Assembly (NCBI RefSeq): GCF_022410465.1
Contig: NZ_JAJSON010000030.1
Location: 62,001-126,000 of the forward strand
Length of the DNA stretch: 64,000 bases
DNA from: Christiangramia crocea
GTDB lineage: Bacteria > Bacteroidota > Bacteroidia > Flavobacteriales > Flavobacteriaceae
Direction: 5' to 3'
The notes under the pieces were generated by a model. The model saw nothing but the letters and a program-made list of their open reading frames with translations. It was not told the DNA's origin and searched no databases. Below, in pieces: positions 42,967 through 53,049 of this stretch. Position 1 is the stretch's first letter. Each line of letters starts with the position of its first letter. Both the position numbers and the translations under genes were made by a program.

Positions 42967-44376
42967 TTTATTCAGAAATTCAAGAAGATCTTCTTCAAAC
43001 TCGGGGCTTCCCAGTTGTATATCTCCACGAACTATGGTTCCGTCGGGGGAGATAAATAAAACCTTGTTAAGGTATTTTTTATAAGTCTCTTTGCTGGCTT
43101 TCCTACGCGCGATCTGATACTCCTGATCCTTATCGTAGCCATAAGTCTCAATTGTCCTTAACCATTCTTCTCTTTCACCCATGTCTATATTAACCCCTAT
43201 AAAGTCAAGTTCAGGATATTTTTCCTTAAGGTCACCAATGATGTTGTGTTGCCATCTATGATGGGCCGGGGCATACAGGGACCAGGCATAGGTGATGGTG
43301 GGACCATTTATAACCTCGCCATATCTTATAACCTTTCCGTCTGTATTTTCAGCCATAACATCCTGCATTGAATTGCCTACAAAATAATCCTTTTGTATCC
43401 CTGCGAGGTGCTTGGCGCTTTCAATATTGCTGTAATCTATGTTATTGAGGAGGTTGAGTATAGAGTCTATACGGCTTTCGTTCTCTGCCATCGTGATGGC
43501 CTGCGCAGCCAGCCGGTCTATAAATTCATTCTTTAATGACTTAATATTTGAAAGGGAATCTATAAGAATGATCCTGCGTTTAATATTTTGGAAAGTGTTG
43601 ATGTTGTAGCATTTTCTTTTATCCTTATGAAATTCCCGGCAATGTTCAATAGACTTCGTTCTGAGATAATCATCGATGAGATTGGTGTAGACGTAATAGT
43701 CCTGCATCTCCTCATTATTAAAATCGATGTTCTCCCTGTAGGCAGTGAAATCTGCAGGCATTTTATTAGCAACCCCTCTGTTGTATTTTTTTACCAAAAA
43801 AGCGTAACGTTCTCTAAGGTCATAATATTCATAATATATACTTGCCCTGGCAATTTTAAGAAACTCCTCAGAGAATTCATTCCTGTCTTTTAAATCTTCC
43901 AGTTTTTGAAGCCGTTGTTCTCTGATGGAATCGGTTATTCTAGCGAATTTTTCTGGCTCTATATTGTAGTTATTAATAACATAATCGTTATTCTTCTGAT
44001 TTTTCAGGAACATTTCCAAAAGGAAATTACTCTTTTCTGAACCGTCCCCGCTAAAATTGAGTGATTCGTCGAAAGAGAGGGTATTTAGCCAGATGATAAT
44101 GCTGTCACCTGGTTCAATGTACATGATCTGGCTTTCGGGTGGGTGTCTGAAGGTGTAAATCCCGCTTTCGAGATCCTGAAAATCCTTGCCGAACTGGTTT
44201 TCTTCATCGAGAAAAAGTGTATCTATGGTTTCATTTTCTTTGGAAAGTACAACGTAATCGGTTTCAGGGTTATTGATCTGCCCGCCAAGAAAAATATTAC
44301 TGGATTCTACGGAATTATCCTTGCATCCCGTGAATAATAGTCCACAGCATAATAAAAAGTAAAATAGATTCTTCAT
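42964..44376 (-). CDS. Thioredoxin-like lipoprotein lacking the CxxC active site
   Basis: The 470-residue protein has a lipoprotein signal (FYFLLCCGLLFTGC) and a Bacteroidota TlpA-style layout: an N-terminal beta domain (about 25-115), a helical middle section, and a C-terminal thioredoxin fold with TITYAWSLYAPAHHRW, LDFIGVNIDMGEREEWL and the end strand KVLFISPDGTIVRGDIQ. The position of the usual WCxPC holds YAPA (residues 368-371), so both redox cysteines are missing. It therefore cannot act as a disulfide oxidoreductase and may bind peptides or act as a scaffold. Its stop overlaps the shared terminator. It is divergent from the ABC-F gene. Confidence 0.75.
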   Translation of the reverse strand: MKNLFYFLLCCGLLFTGCKDNSVESSNIFLGGQINNPETDYVVLSKENETIDTLFLDEENQFGKDFQDLESGIYTFRHPPESQIMYIEPGDSIIIWLNTLSFDESLNFSGDGSEKSNFLLEMFLKNQKNNDYVINNYNIEPEKFARITDSIREQRLQKLEDLKDRNEFSEEFLKIARASIYYEYYDLRERYAFLVKKYNRGVANKMPADFTAYRENIDFNNEEMQDYYVYTNLIDDYLRTKSIEHCREFHKDKRKCYNINTFQNIKRRIILIDSLSNIKSLKNEFIDRLAAQAITMAENESRIDSILNLLNNIDYSNIESAKHLAGIQKDYFVGNSMQDVMAENTDGKVIRYGEVINGPTITYAWSLYAPAHHRWQHNIIGDLKEKYPELDFIGVNIDMGEREEWLRTIETYGYDKDQEYQIARRKASKETYKKYLNKVLFISPDGTIVRGDIQLGSPEFEEDLLEFLNK

Positions 44377-44432
44377 TCGGTGTATTGGGCCTAAAGGGCC
44401 TCTTCGATTGCCCCAATTTTTAACAAATATAG

Positions 44433-46169
<1,737 letters not shown>

Positions 46170-46190
46170 TATTATTAAATAATATAAATG

Positions 46191-46226
46191 AAAAAGCCCC
46201 ACGCATTGCAGCCTGGGGCTTTTTTC
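46191..46226. terminator. Terminator between ABC-F and TonB-receptor genes
   Basis: AAAAAGCCCC at 46191-46200 pairs with GGGGCTTTTT at 46215-46224 around a 14-base loop with extra pairing possible (GCATTGCAGC). It suits both convergent transcripts. Confidence 0.88.
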
Positions 46227-46245
46227 TGGCTATCAAACAAATGTT

Positions 46246-48606
46246 CTAGAATATCCCACCGCCTCCGGTTTCATTTTCGTCGCGGTTTTTACGCTTAAAA
46301 GCTCTGTTTTTTCCTCCCCCGAATCTGTAAGAAAATCCGAGATATACGTTCTGTGTTTCCCCTTTGAACCTTCCTTCCTGTTTAAAAGGTCTTCCATCAT
46401 ATACACTGAATTCCTGTGTATTGAATACATCATTAAAATTCAGGCTAAGGGTTGCTTTGTCATCTTTTAGGAAGGAGTATCTGGCGCCAAGATTCGTGAA
46501 GTACATTGGATCCATATCTAACTGTAGATCGCGATTTTTACTTCGGTAAAATGCGAATAAGGAAAAACTCAAAGATTCTGTAGCCTTAAAATTATGGTTG
46601 GTTCGGAATGTATAGGCCTTATTATCAATTTCAATAAACTCAGTTCCGGCAACTCCCTTTAAAGTCTGACCATAAAGTTCCAGAGAGGTGTTAGTGCTCC
46701 ACCAGTCGGTGAATTTATAATTTGTTGAGAATTCCACTCCGTAAGAATCATTAGTATCAAAGTTAGCGAAGGTTAGTAAGAGAGACCCGGGCTCACCTTC
46801 AACCGCATTGAAAACCTGGTTGATCTGATCTACCGTTCTGCGGAAGAAAACTCCGGCGGTGGCACTTCCTTTTTTCTTAAAATTTCTTGTGTAATTAAGC
46901 TCGAATGAATTTGTGAACTGGGGCCTTAATTCGGGATTACCGGCAACAGTAAGCCTTGGAGAGCTTACTTCTCTTATAGGGTTCACCTGACCAAATCCTG
47001 GTCTGTCCACCCTTCGACTGTAACTGAACTGATATGTGTTCCTTTCGCCGGGAGTATAATTAAGAAAACCTGACGGATATACGGTAAAGTAATCGTCTTC
47101 ATAGACTTTTTCTCCATCGTAGGTTGCATCTACATTAAAGTTTTCCAACCTGGCTCCAAGTTGATATGACCATTTTTCGAAGTTCTGGCCAAAGGTGGTA
47201 TAAAAACTATAGATATCTCGATTATACTGATAATCTGAATCTGAAAAATCCGGGTTAGTAGAATTATAGTCATTATCAGTATCTAAAAGTCTGGCTTCAG
47301 CACCCATTTCCAGTTTCGATTTTTCGCTTAGAGGATTCACATAATCGATATTAGCGTTGATATTCTCCCGGGATTCTGTAACAAGGTCTTCATAAGGATT
47401 AAAGTCAAGTTCGGTGTTTCTGAAGCTTACAGAAGTGTTTTCTTCTTCGTCGAACGTATTATAGTCCAACTCAAACTGAATATCATGTCCTTCTTTTTCA
47501 AAATCATGATCGTAAAGAAAATTATAACTTGAATTGGTATTGTTAAAGTTCAGGTCGAGTAATTGAGTGAGGTTTCTGGATGGATCATTTTCATCCATAA
47601 CAGAGATGTAACCGTATGGGCCACCTTCAAAATCATTCTGATTGGTGTAAAATGAGAAGGTGTTTTTTTCATCAAGATAGAAATCAACTCCTATTTTATA
47701 CAGGTAAGATTCTCTCTGATTAACTACATCAAACTGCTGTCTTGTGTTTTGTTCGGGAAGGTAAATTCTTCCTCCAAATCCATTTTTTCCAAAGTTACTG
47801 CCCAGGTTCGTGTAAAAATTGAATTTCCCGGTACGGTAATTCATATTCACAGTACCATTGAACCTCGTATGTTCTCCTACGGTAAGTCCTGTATTAAGGT
47901 CTCCGTTAAAGCCCTGATTGGCATTCTTGTGAAGAACAATATTGATGATCCCGCTCATTCCTTCAGGATTATACTTTGCTGAAGGGTTGGTGATCAATTC
48001 GATGCTTTTTATTGAGGTTGAAGGGATTTGTTTTAATATTTGAGCCGGATCCATGTTGGTTGGCTTTCCATCTACGAGTATGCGAACATTGGAATTTCCA
48101 CGCAAGGAAATATTCCCGTCCTGGTCCACATTCACAGATGGTATGTTCACCATGATCTCTGAAGCACTCGCTCCGGTGGTCATAAGATCCTTTCCGATAT
48201 TGATTACTTTCCGGTCAACGCGCTGTTCGATGGTTGTTCTTTCGGCTACCACCACGGTCTCATCAAGCATGGCTACATCGGGTTCAAGTTTGATGACTCC
48301 AATTTCGATCTTTTCATTATTCCTGTCTATATGAACCTCTTTGGAATAGGTCTTATAGCCTATAAACTGGATTTTAAAAATATAATCCCCGGCTTTTATA
48401 TTGTCTATAAGAAAGCTTCCGTCTTCAGAAGAAGTGATCCCGGTAACGAGGTTGCCTTCCATATCATTAATAATAATAGTAGCATAAGGGATAGGTTCAT
48501 TTAACTGCTGATCGATCACGGAGCCGGAGATTTTGCCCACAGGATCGTTAAATGCCATACTTAGGGTCGATGTAAAAAGTAAAAAACTTAAGATTAACTG
48601 TTTCAT
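46246..48606 (-). CDS. Outer-membrane beta-barrel/TonB-dependent receptor-like protein
   Basis: A 786-residue outer-membrane protein: signal peptide (LILSFLLFTSTLSMA), a CarboxypepD_reg-like domain (ISGSVIDQQLNEPIPYATIIIND; about 25-110), a plug domain (VAERTTIEQRVDRKVINIG, SASEIMVNIPSVNVDQDGNISLRGNSNVRILVDGKPTN, ITNPSAKYNPEGMSGIINIVL), then a barrel with alternating strands (YQFSYSRRVDRPGFGQVNPI, ATAGVFFRRTVDQINQVFN). This is the outer-membrane beta-barrel family-3 type found in Bacteroidota, not a SusC with a SusD partner. A TonB box is not obvious. Substrate is unknown. A candidate structured RNA and a -7 element precede it. Confidence 0.87.
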   Translation of the reverse strand: MKQLILSFLLFTSTLSMAFNDPVGKISGSVIDQQLNEPIPYATIIINDMEGNLVTGITSSEDGSFLIDNIKAGDYIFKIQFIGYKTYSKEVHIDRNNEKIEIGVIKLEPDVAMLDETVVVAERTTIEQRVDRKVINIGKDLMTTGASASEIMVNIPSVNVDQDGNISLRGNSNVRILVDGKPTNMDPAQILKQIPSTSIKSIELITNPSAKYNPEGMSGIINIVLHKNANQGFNGDLNTGLTVGEHTRFNGTVNMNYRTGKFNFYTNLGSNFGKNGFGGRIYLPEQNTRQQFDVVNQRESYLYKIGVDFYLDEKNTFSFYTNQNDFEGGPYGYISVMDENDPSRNLTQLLDLNFNNTNSSYNFLYDHDFEKEGHDIQFELDYNTFDEEENTSVSFRNTELDFNPYEDLVTESRENINANIDYVNPLSEKSKLEMGAEARLLDTDNDYNSTNPDFSDSDYQYNRDIYSFYTTFGQNFEKWSYQLGARLENFNVDATYDGEKVYEDDYFTVYPSGFLNYTPGERNTYQFSYSRRVDRPGFGQVNPIREVSSPRLTVAGNPELRPQFTNSFELNYTRNFKKKGSATAGVFFRRTVDQINQVFNAVEGEPGSLLLTFANFDTNDSYGVEFSTNYKFTDWWSTNTSLELYGQTLKGVAGTEFIEIDNKAYTFRTNHNFKATESLSFSLFAFYRSKNRDLQLDMDPMYFTNLGARYSFLKDDKATLSLNFNDVFNTQEFSVYDGRPFKQEGRFKGETQNVYLGFSYRFGGGKNRAFKRKNRDENETGGGGIF

Positions 48607-48711
48607 TTTTGATTGATTTGATGATTAATATGTTTAACAAGTTACTTTGCAATACATAATAGATGAATACAATAAGGCAAAAAAAGCAAATGCCTGTACT
48701 ATAAAGACGAC

Positions 48712-48719
48712 CAAAAATA
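48712..48719 (-). promoter_or_regulatory. -7 promoter element of the TonB-receptor-like gene
   Basis: On the minus strand TATTTTTG fits TAnnTTTG. It lies just downstream of the terminator that ends the candidate RNA, so the receptor gene should have its own start. Confidence 0.4.
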
Positions 48720-48739
48720 AATTTCGTTACATTTTTAAG

Positions 48740-48872
48740 AAAAAAAGCCTGCATCTCGGTGAGGAAATGCAGGCATGGCAAAATCATCGGTATTAACACT
48801 AACCATCAAATTTTAATAGGATGATTCTGCAAGGGCCGGTCCTCAGTCTAAAGACTATTCTTGTTTAAGAAT
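48740..48872 (-). ncRNA. Candidate structured RNA with intrinsic terminator
   Basis: On the minus strand three stems line up. ATTCTT-AAAC-AAGAAT lies at 48857-48872. An 11-bp stem pairs GCAGAATCATC (48820-48830) with GATGATTTTGC (48779-48789), with one G-U pair. A terminator stem pairs GCCTGCAT (48767-48774) with ATGCAGGC (48747-48754) and is followed by seven T residues. Inside lies a short frame starting MVSVNTDDFAMPAFPHRDAG that runs through the terminator stem. No conserved protein gene reads into it on this strand except by antisense through the CoA-binding gene. It could be a small RNA, a leader with attenuation, or the long 3' end of the symporter transcript. I cannot match it to a known class; the Flavobacteria Flavo-1 motif is one to test. 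Confidence 0.5.
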
Positions 48873-48890
48873 GTTACACTATATTTTATG

Positions 48891-48898
48891 TAACTTTG
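48891..48898 (+). promoter_or_regulatory. -7 promoter element of the CoA-binding gene
   Basis: TAACTTTG matches TAnnTTTG and ends four bases before the ATG at 48903, so the mRNA would be leaderless or nearly so. Confidence 0.5.
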
Positions 48899-48902
48899 AA
48901 AT

Positions 48903-49265
48903 ATGAAGAAAAAAACCCTTGTGCTTGGTGCCTCTTTGAATCCTGCCCGCTATTCAAATCTTGCCATTAACAGGCTTGTTAAGCACGGGCAACCCACAGT
49001 TGCGATAGGATTGAGAAAAGGAAGTGTGAATGGTGTTGATATAGAGACAGAAAAACTTCCTTTTAAAAGTGTGGATACCATAACTCTGTATCTTAATGCA
49101 AAACGGCAAAAAGAGTATTATGATTATATACTTTCCCTGCAGCCGAAAAGGGTAATCTTCAATCCGGGAACCGAAAATCCTGAATTATACGATCTTCTTA
49201 GAAAAAATGGGATCCGTTTTGAGAATGCCTGTACTTTAGTCATGCTTTCCACTCACCAGTACTAG
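48903..49265 (+). CDS. CoA-binding domain protein (CoA_binding_2)
   Basis: A 120-residue single Rossmann-fold protein: KKTLVLGASLNPARYSNLAINRLVKHGQPTVAIGLRKGSVNGVDI is the CoA-binding-2 start, followed by LPFKSVDTITLYLNAKRQKEYYDYILSLQPKRVIFNPGTENPELYDLL and a final NGIRFENACTLVML. It resembles YccU-like proteins and the first domain of acyl-CoA synthetases. The conserved NPG turn would contact CoA. No pathway is evident. Its last 30 bases overlap tail to tail with the symporter gene. Confidence 0.87.
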   Translation: MKKKTLVLGASLNPARYSNLAINRLVKHGQPTVAIGLRKGSVNGVDIETEKLPFKSVDTITLYLNAKRQKEYYDYILSLQPKRVIFNPGTENPELYDLLRKNGIRFENACTLVMLSTHQY

Positions 49266-50681
49266 ACCTAAAAAGGTTAAGAAACCATTAAGTATCAGAA
49301 TAAAGAAACCAAATTCGAATCCGAACCATACCAGGCTATTAACGCTTATAATGTAGGAGAGGACGGGGGCCGCAATTGCAATTACAGGTACCAGTTTATC
49401 TTTTACACTCCATTTTGTAAATAATCCAAACGCATATAGCCCCAGTAAAGGTCCATAGGTATAACCTGCAAACTGGAAAAGTTTATTGATAACACTCTTG
49501 TCTGCGATCGCATATTTGAAAGCCAGCATCACCAGGACCAGCAATACCGAGATTGCCACATGTATCTGCTTTCTTATACGAACCTGTTTTTGTTCGTCAT
49601 ACTTCTTTTCAATATCCAGAATATCAATGCTAAAGGAGGTAGTAAGTGAGGTCAAAGCGCTGTCTGCACTTGAATATGCTGCGGCGATCAATCCCAGTAT
49701 AAAGAAGACTGCCACGGCAAAGCCCAGGTCACCGCTGGTTGCAATGGCCGGGAACAGATCGTCTTTCTGTTCGGTAATTCCATTCAGATCGGCATAATCG
49801 GTAAGTAATACCCCAAGGGCTAGGAATAGGAAATTCACAAAAACCAGAACTATCGTGAACCAGAACATGTTCTTTTGGGCATCCTTAAGGTTGCGACAGG
49901 TAAGGTTCTTCTGCATCATATCCTGATCCAGGCCTGTCATCACAATGGCTATAAAAGCCCCGGATAAAAACTGTTTCACAAAATGATCCTTGCTTTTCCA
50001 ATCTTCAAAAAAGAATATTTGTGAGTGCTCACTTTCCGATAAATAGCCCAGCAGATTGCTTACGGAGAACCCGAGATCTTCAGAAATAAAATAGATGGTT
50101 ATGCCCAGGGCCAGCAGCATAAAAAAGGTTTGAAGTGTGTCTGTCCAGACAATCGTTTTTATTCCGCTTCTAAAAGTGTAAAGCCATATGAGAAGGATTG
50201 TAATGGATACGGTTACGTAATAAGGCACACCCATTGAATCGAAGACGATAAGCTGAAGCACATTTGCCACGAGGAACAGCCTGAAACTTGCTCCCACCAC
50301 TCTTGATAACAGGAAAAAAGAGGCACCGGTTTTATAAGATGCATTCCCAAACCTGCTTTCCAAATATGTATAAATGGAAGTAAGGTTCATTTTATAATAA
50401 AGCGGGAGTAAGACCTGACCTATAACGGCATAACCCACAGTATATCCCAGAACTACCTGGAAATAACTGAAAGAATCTGCCTCTACCGTTCCCGGAATGG
50501 AGATAAAGGTAATTCCGCTTAATGAGGCACCTATCATTCCGAATGCTACAAGATACCAAGGCGCCTGTTTGTTCGCTTTAAAGAATTCGGCATTACTGCC
50601 TCCCCTTCCTGTAAAATAAGAGATTAGAATGAGCACTGCAAAATAGGCGGCTACAAGAATGAGGACTTGGTATGGTTGCAT
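49236..50681 (-). CDS. Sodium:solute symporter (SSS family)
   Basis: A 481-residue inner-membrane transporter with about 13 hydrophobic spans. It starts YQVLILVAAYFAVLILISYFTGRGGSNAEFFKANKQAPWYLVAFGMIGASLSGITFISIPG, the usual SSS opening with the discontinuous first helix, and later has TGLDQDMMQKNLTCRNLKDAQKNM and LIAAAYSSADSALTSLTTSFSIDIL, the Na+-site helix-8-like motif. It couples Na+ entry to uptake of a solute (sugar, amino acid, or sialic-acid-like); which one cannot be read. It overlaps the CoA-binding gene by 30 bases and is divergent from recR. Confidence 0.92.
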   Translation of the reverse strand: MQPYQVLILVAAYFAVLILISYFTGRGGSNAEFFKANKQAPWYLVAFGMIGASLSGITFISIPGTVEADSFSYFQVVLGYTVGYAVIGQVLLPLYYKMNLTSIYTYLESRFGNASYKTGASFFLLSRVVGASFRLFLVANVLQLIVFDSMGVPYYVTVSITILLIWLYTFRSGIKTIVWTDTLQTFFMLLALGITIYFISEDLGFSVSNLLGYLSESEHSQIFFFEDWKSKDHFVKQFLSGAFIAIVMTGLDQDMMQKNLTCRNLKDAQKNMFWFTIVLVFVNFLFLALGVLLTDYADLNGITEQKDDLFPAIATSGDLGFAVAVFFILGLIAAAYSSADSALTSLTTSFSIDILDIEKKYDEQKQVRIRKQIHVAISVLLVLVMLAFKYAIADKSVINKLFQFAGYTYGPLLGLYAFGLFTKWSVKDKLVPVIAIAAPVLSYIISVNSLVWFGFEFGFFILILNGFLTFLGLVLVSGKHD

Positions 50682-50747
50682 AAGCAGGTATTATGCGGGG
50701 CAATTTACAAATTAAGCTTTAAGTAATCTCATCAGTCAAAAAAATCA

Positions 50748-50755
50748 TAAATTTG
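50748..50755 (+). promoter_or_regulatory. -7 promoter element of recR, close to the start codon
   Basis: TAAATTTG, a perfect TAnnTTTG, ends three bases before the ATG at 50759. Confidence 0.5.
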
Positions 50756-50758
50756 CGT

Positions 50759-51376
50759 ATGGATTTTTCTTCAAAATTACTGGAGCAGGCGGTCGATGAA
50801 ATGTCACAAATGCCGGGAATCGGAAAGCGCACTGCACTTAGGCTGGTACTGCATTTACTCAGGCAGCCGGAGGAACAAACCATTCAGCTTGCAGATGCTC
50901 TTAAAAACCTTCGGAAGAATATAAAACTCTGCAGAAACTGCTACAATATCAGTGATACTGAACTATGTGAAATATGCGCTAATGCTTCAAGATCTTCGGA
51001 AATAGTTTGTGTTGTTGAGGATATTCGCGACGTGATGGCCATAGAGAATACGGGCCAGTACAGGGGGCATTACCATGTTCTGGGAGGTAAGATAAGTCCG
51101 ATGGATGGAGTAGGGCCTTCTCAGTTGAACATAAAGCCACTTATCGAAAAAGTCTTGCAGGGAAAGGTGGAAGAGATCATTTTTGCATTAAGCAGTACTC
51201 TGGAAGGAGACACTACCAATTTCTATATATTCAAACAACTTGAAGGCACTAATATTAAAACTTCTACCATAGCCCGTGGAATTTCGGTGGGTGATGAACT
51301 GGAATATGCCGATGAGGTCACGCTGGGAAGAAGTATCACTAACAGGATTCCTTTCGAAAATTCAATGAAAGGATAG
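50759..51376 (+). CDS. recR: Recombination mediator RecR
   Basis: RecR works with RecO and RecF to load RecA on gapped DNA. From ATG 50759 the protein has 205 residues: an N-terminal helix-hairpin-helix ([28 protein letters not shown]), a zinc finger with four cysteines ([19 protein letters not shown]), a TOPRIM domain ([42 protein letters not shown]) and the C-terminal part ([42 protein letters not shown]). The two codons before the ATG are in frame but not used. An AT-rich dyad at 51502-51518 followed by T residues may be a weak terminator. Confidence 0.97.
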   Translation: MDFSSKLLEQAVDEMSQMPGIGKRTALRLVLHLLRQPEEQTIQLADALKNLRKNIKLCRNCYNISDTELCEICANASRSSEIVCVVEDIRDVMAIENTGQYRGHYHVLGGKISPMDGVGPSQLNIKPLIEKVLQGKVEEIIFALSSTLEGDTTNFYIFKQLEGTNIKTSTIARGISVGDELEYADEVTLGRSITNRIPFENSMKG

Positions 51377-51592
51377 GATTTTTTTAGGTCCGGGGTCTTC
51401 TTTTTCTTTTAAAAAGTCTCAAAGTTTTTCAATTCCGTGCCTGAAATCGTAATTTTAGCCTGATTTATTATAGAGGCTCTGACTATAAAAAATTCAGAAT
51501 AAATCAATTTTATTGATTTTTTAATATTTATTAAGCGGTGTTTTGATTAAATTCGCAACAGAAATAACTAAAATCACATCCGATTTAAAGAT

Positions 51593-52912
51593 ATGGCAAA
51601 ATTTGAACTAAAGTTGCCCAAAATGGGCGAAAGCGTTGCTGAAGCGACCATTACTAGTTGGCTAAAGGAAGTTGGGGATACGATAGAAATGGATGAACCG
51701 GTACTTGAAATTGCTACCGATAAGGTAGATAGTGAAGTACCCAGCGAGGTAGATGGGAAACTTGTTGAAAAGCTTTTTGAGACCGATGATGTGGTTCAGG
51801 TGGGACAAACCATAGCTATTATTGAGACAGATAGTGAGGTTGAGGAACCTGCCGCTCTTGATATTGAAGATGAACCGGCAGAAGTGACAGAAGTGGAGGA
51901 AACAGTAGAGCAGGCTAAAGCCACGGTTTCAACTTCTGCCAGTGAAGATTATTCAGATTCTTCCAGATTTTATTCTCCGCTGGTTAAGAATATAGCCAAA
52001 GAGGAAGGGATCTCTCTTGAAGAACTTGAAAAAATAGAAGGTACCGGGAAAGAAGGTCGTGTCACGAAGAATGATATCCTTGATTATGTAGAGAATCGGG
52101 ACAAGAAGGACCAGGCGGCATCTGCCTCTGGAAAATCTGTTGAAACCAGTGACCTGGAGTCAAAAGTTTCTCAACAGCCAGAACCTGTGGTCAGTGGTGA
52201 AGATCAGATCATTGAGATGAGCAGAATGGGTAAAATGATCGCTCATCATATGGTGCAGAGTATACAAACTTCAGCCCACGTACAGTCATTTATAGAAGTG
52301 GATGTTACAAATATCTGGAACTGGAGAAATAAACATAAGGATGCTTTTCAGAAACAAGAGGGGGAAAAGCTAACCTTTACACCTATATTTATGGAAGCGG
52401 TTGCCAAGGCGATACGTGATTTTCCTATGGTCAATATTTCGGTGAATGAAGATGTGACCAAAGTCATTAAAAAGAAAGATATCAATCTTGGAATGGCAGC
52501 AGCACTTCCCGACGGGAACCTTATCGTTCCTGTGATCAGGAATGCAGACAGGCTGAATTTGGTAGGTATGGCTAAAGCGGTAAACGATCTTGCCGCCCGT
52601 GCAAGAAAAAATAAATTAAAGCCTGATGAGATCCAGGGAGGAACCTATACCGTTACTAATGTGGGAACATTTGGTAGTATTATGGGAACTCCGATCATCA
52701 ATCAGCCACAGGTTGGTATCCTTGCTCTTGGAGCCATAAGAAAGATGCCATCGGTGATAGAAACTCCTGAAGGTGATTTTATAGGAATACGTTATAAAAT
52801 GATCCTTTCACACAGCTATGATCACAGGGTGGTGAACGGAGCTCTTGGCGGGCAGTTTGTACAGCGAGTGGCACAATACCTTGAAGGTTTTGATAAAGAC
52901 AGGGAGATTTAA
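51593..52912 (+). CDS. 2-oxoacid dehydrogenase complex E2, dihydrolipoamide acyltransferase
   Basis: E2 transfers the acyl group from the lipoyl arm to CoA. The 439-residue chain has one lipoyl domain with the lipoyl-lysine motif EIATDKVDSEV (about 1-78), an acidic hinge, an E3-binding domain (FYSPLVKNIAKEEGISLEEL, GTGKEGRVTKNDILDYV; about 125-165), a second hinge and the catalytic domain (about 215-439) ending SHSYDHRVVNGALGGQFVQRV. The normal HxxxDG motif is DHRVVNG, with N where D is expected, which is shared by many Bacteroidota E2 proteins. It lies alone, so branched-chain versus pyruvate/oxoglutarate use cannot be settled; a branched-chain (BkdC-like) role is likely. A clean terminator follows. 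Confidence 0.9.
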   Translation: MAKFELKLPKMGESVAEATITSWLKEVGDTIEMDEPVLEIATDKVDSEVPSEVDGKLVEKLFETDDVVQVGQTIAIIETDSEVEEPAALDIEDEPAEVTEVEETVEQAKATVSTSASEDYSDSSRFYSPLVKNIAKEEGISLEELEKIEGTGKEGRVTKNDILDYVENRDKKDQAASASGKSVETSDLESKVSQQPEPVVSGEDQIIEMSRMGKMIAHHMVQSIQTSAHVQSFIEVDVTNIWNWRNKHKDAFQKQEGEKLTFTPIFMEAVAKAIRDFPMVNISVNEDVTKVIKKKDINLGMAAALPDGNLIVPVIRNADRLNLVGMAKAVNDLAARARKNKLKPDEIQGGTYTVTNVGTFGSIMGTPIINQPQVGILALGAIRKMPSVIETPEGDFIGIRYKMILSHSYDHRVVNGALGGQFVQRVAQYLEGFDKDREI

Positions 52913-52934
52913 CTGCCTTTTTAATAATATTCTG

Positions 52935-52961
52935 AAAGCCACGTTATGCGTGGCTTTTTTT
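52935..52961 (+). terminator. Terminator after the E2 gene
   Basis: AAAGCCACG / CGTGGCTTT form a 9-bp stem with a TTATG loop followed by a T-run. Confidence 0.92.
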
Positions 52962-53049
52962 ATTTCCGGTTCCAAAATTCTCCTTAAATCCTGAGCCTTG
53001 TCATATCCGGACTATTAAATTATACTAACTTTACAAAAATTTTTTAAAA

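Noticed and set aside
46246-48606. SusC-type polysaccharide utilisation locus
   Set aside because: No SusD-like partner, sulfatase or glycoside hydrolase is adjacent, and the barrel belongs to the shorter outer-membrane family-3 type.
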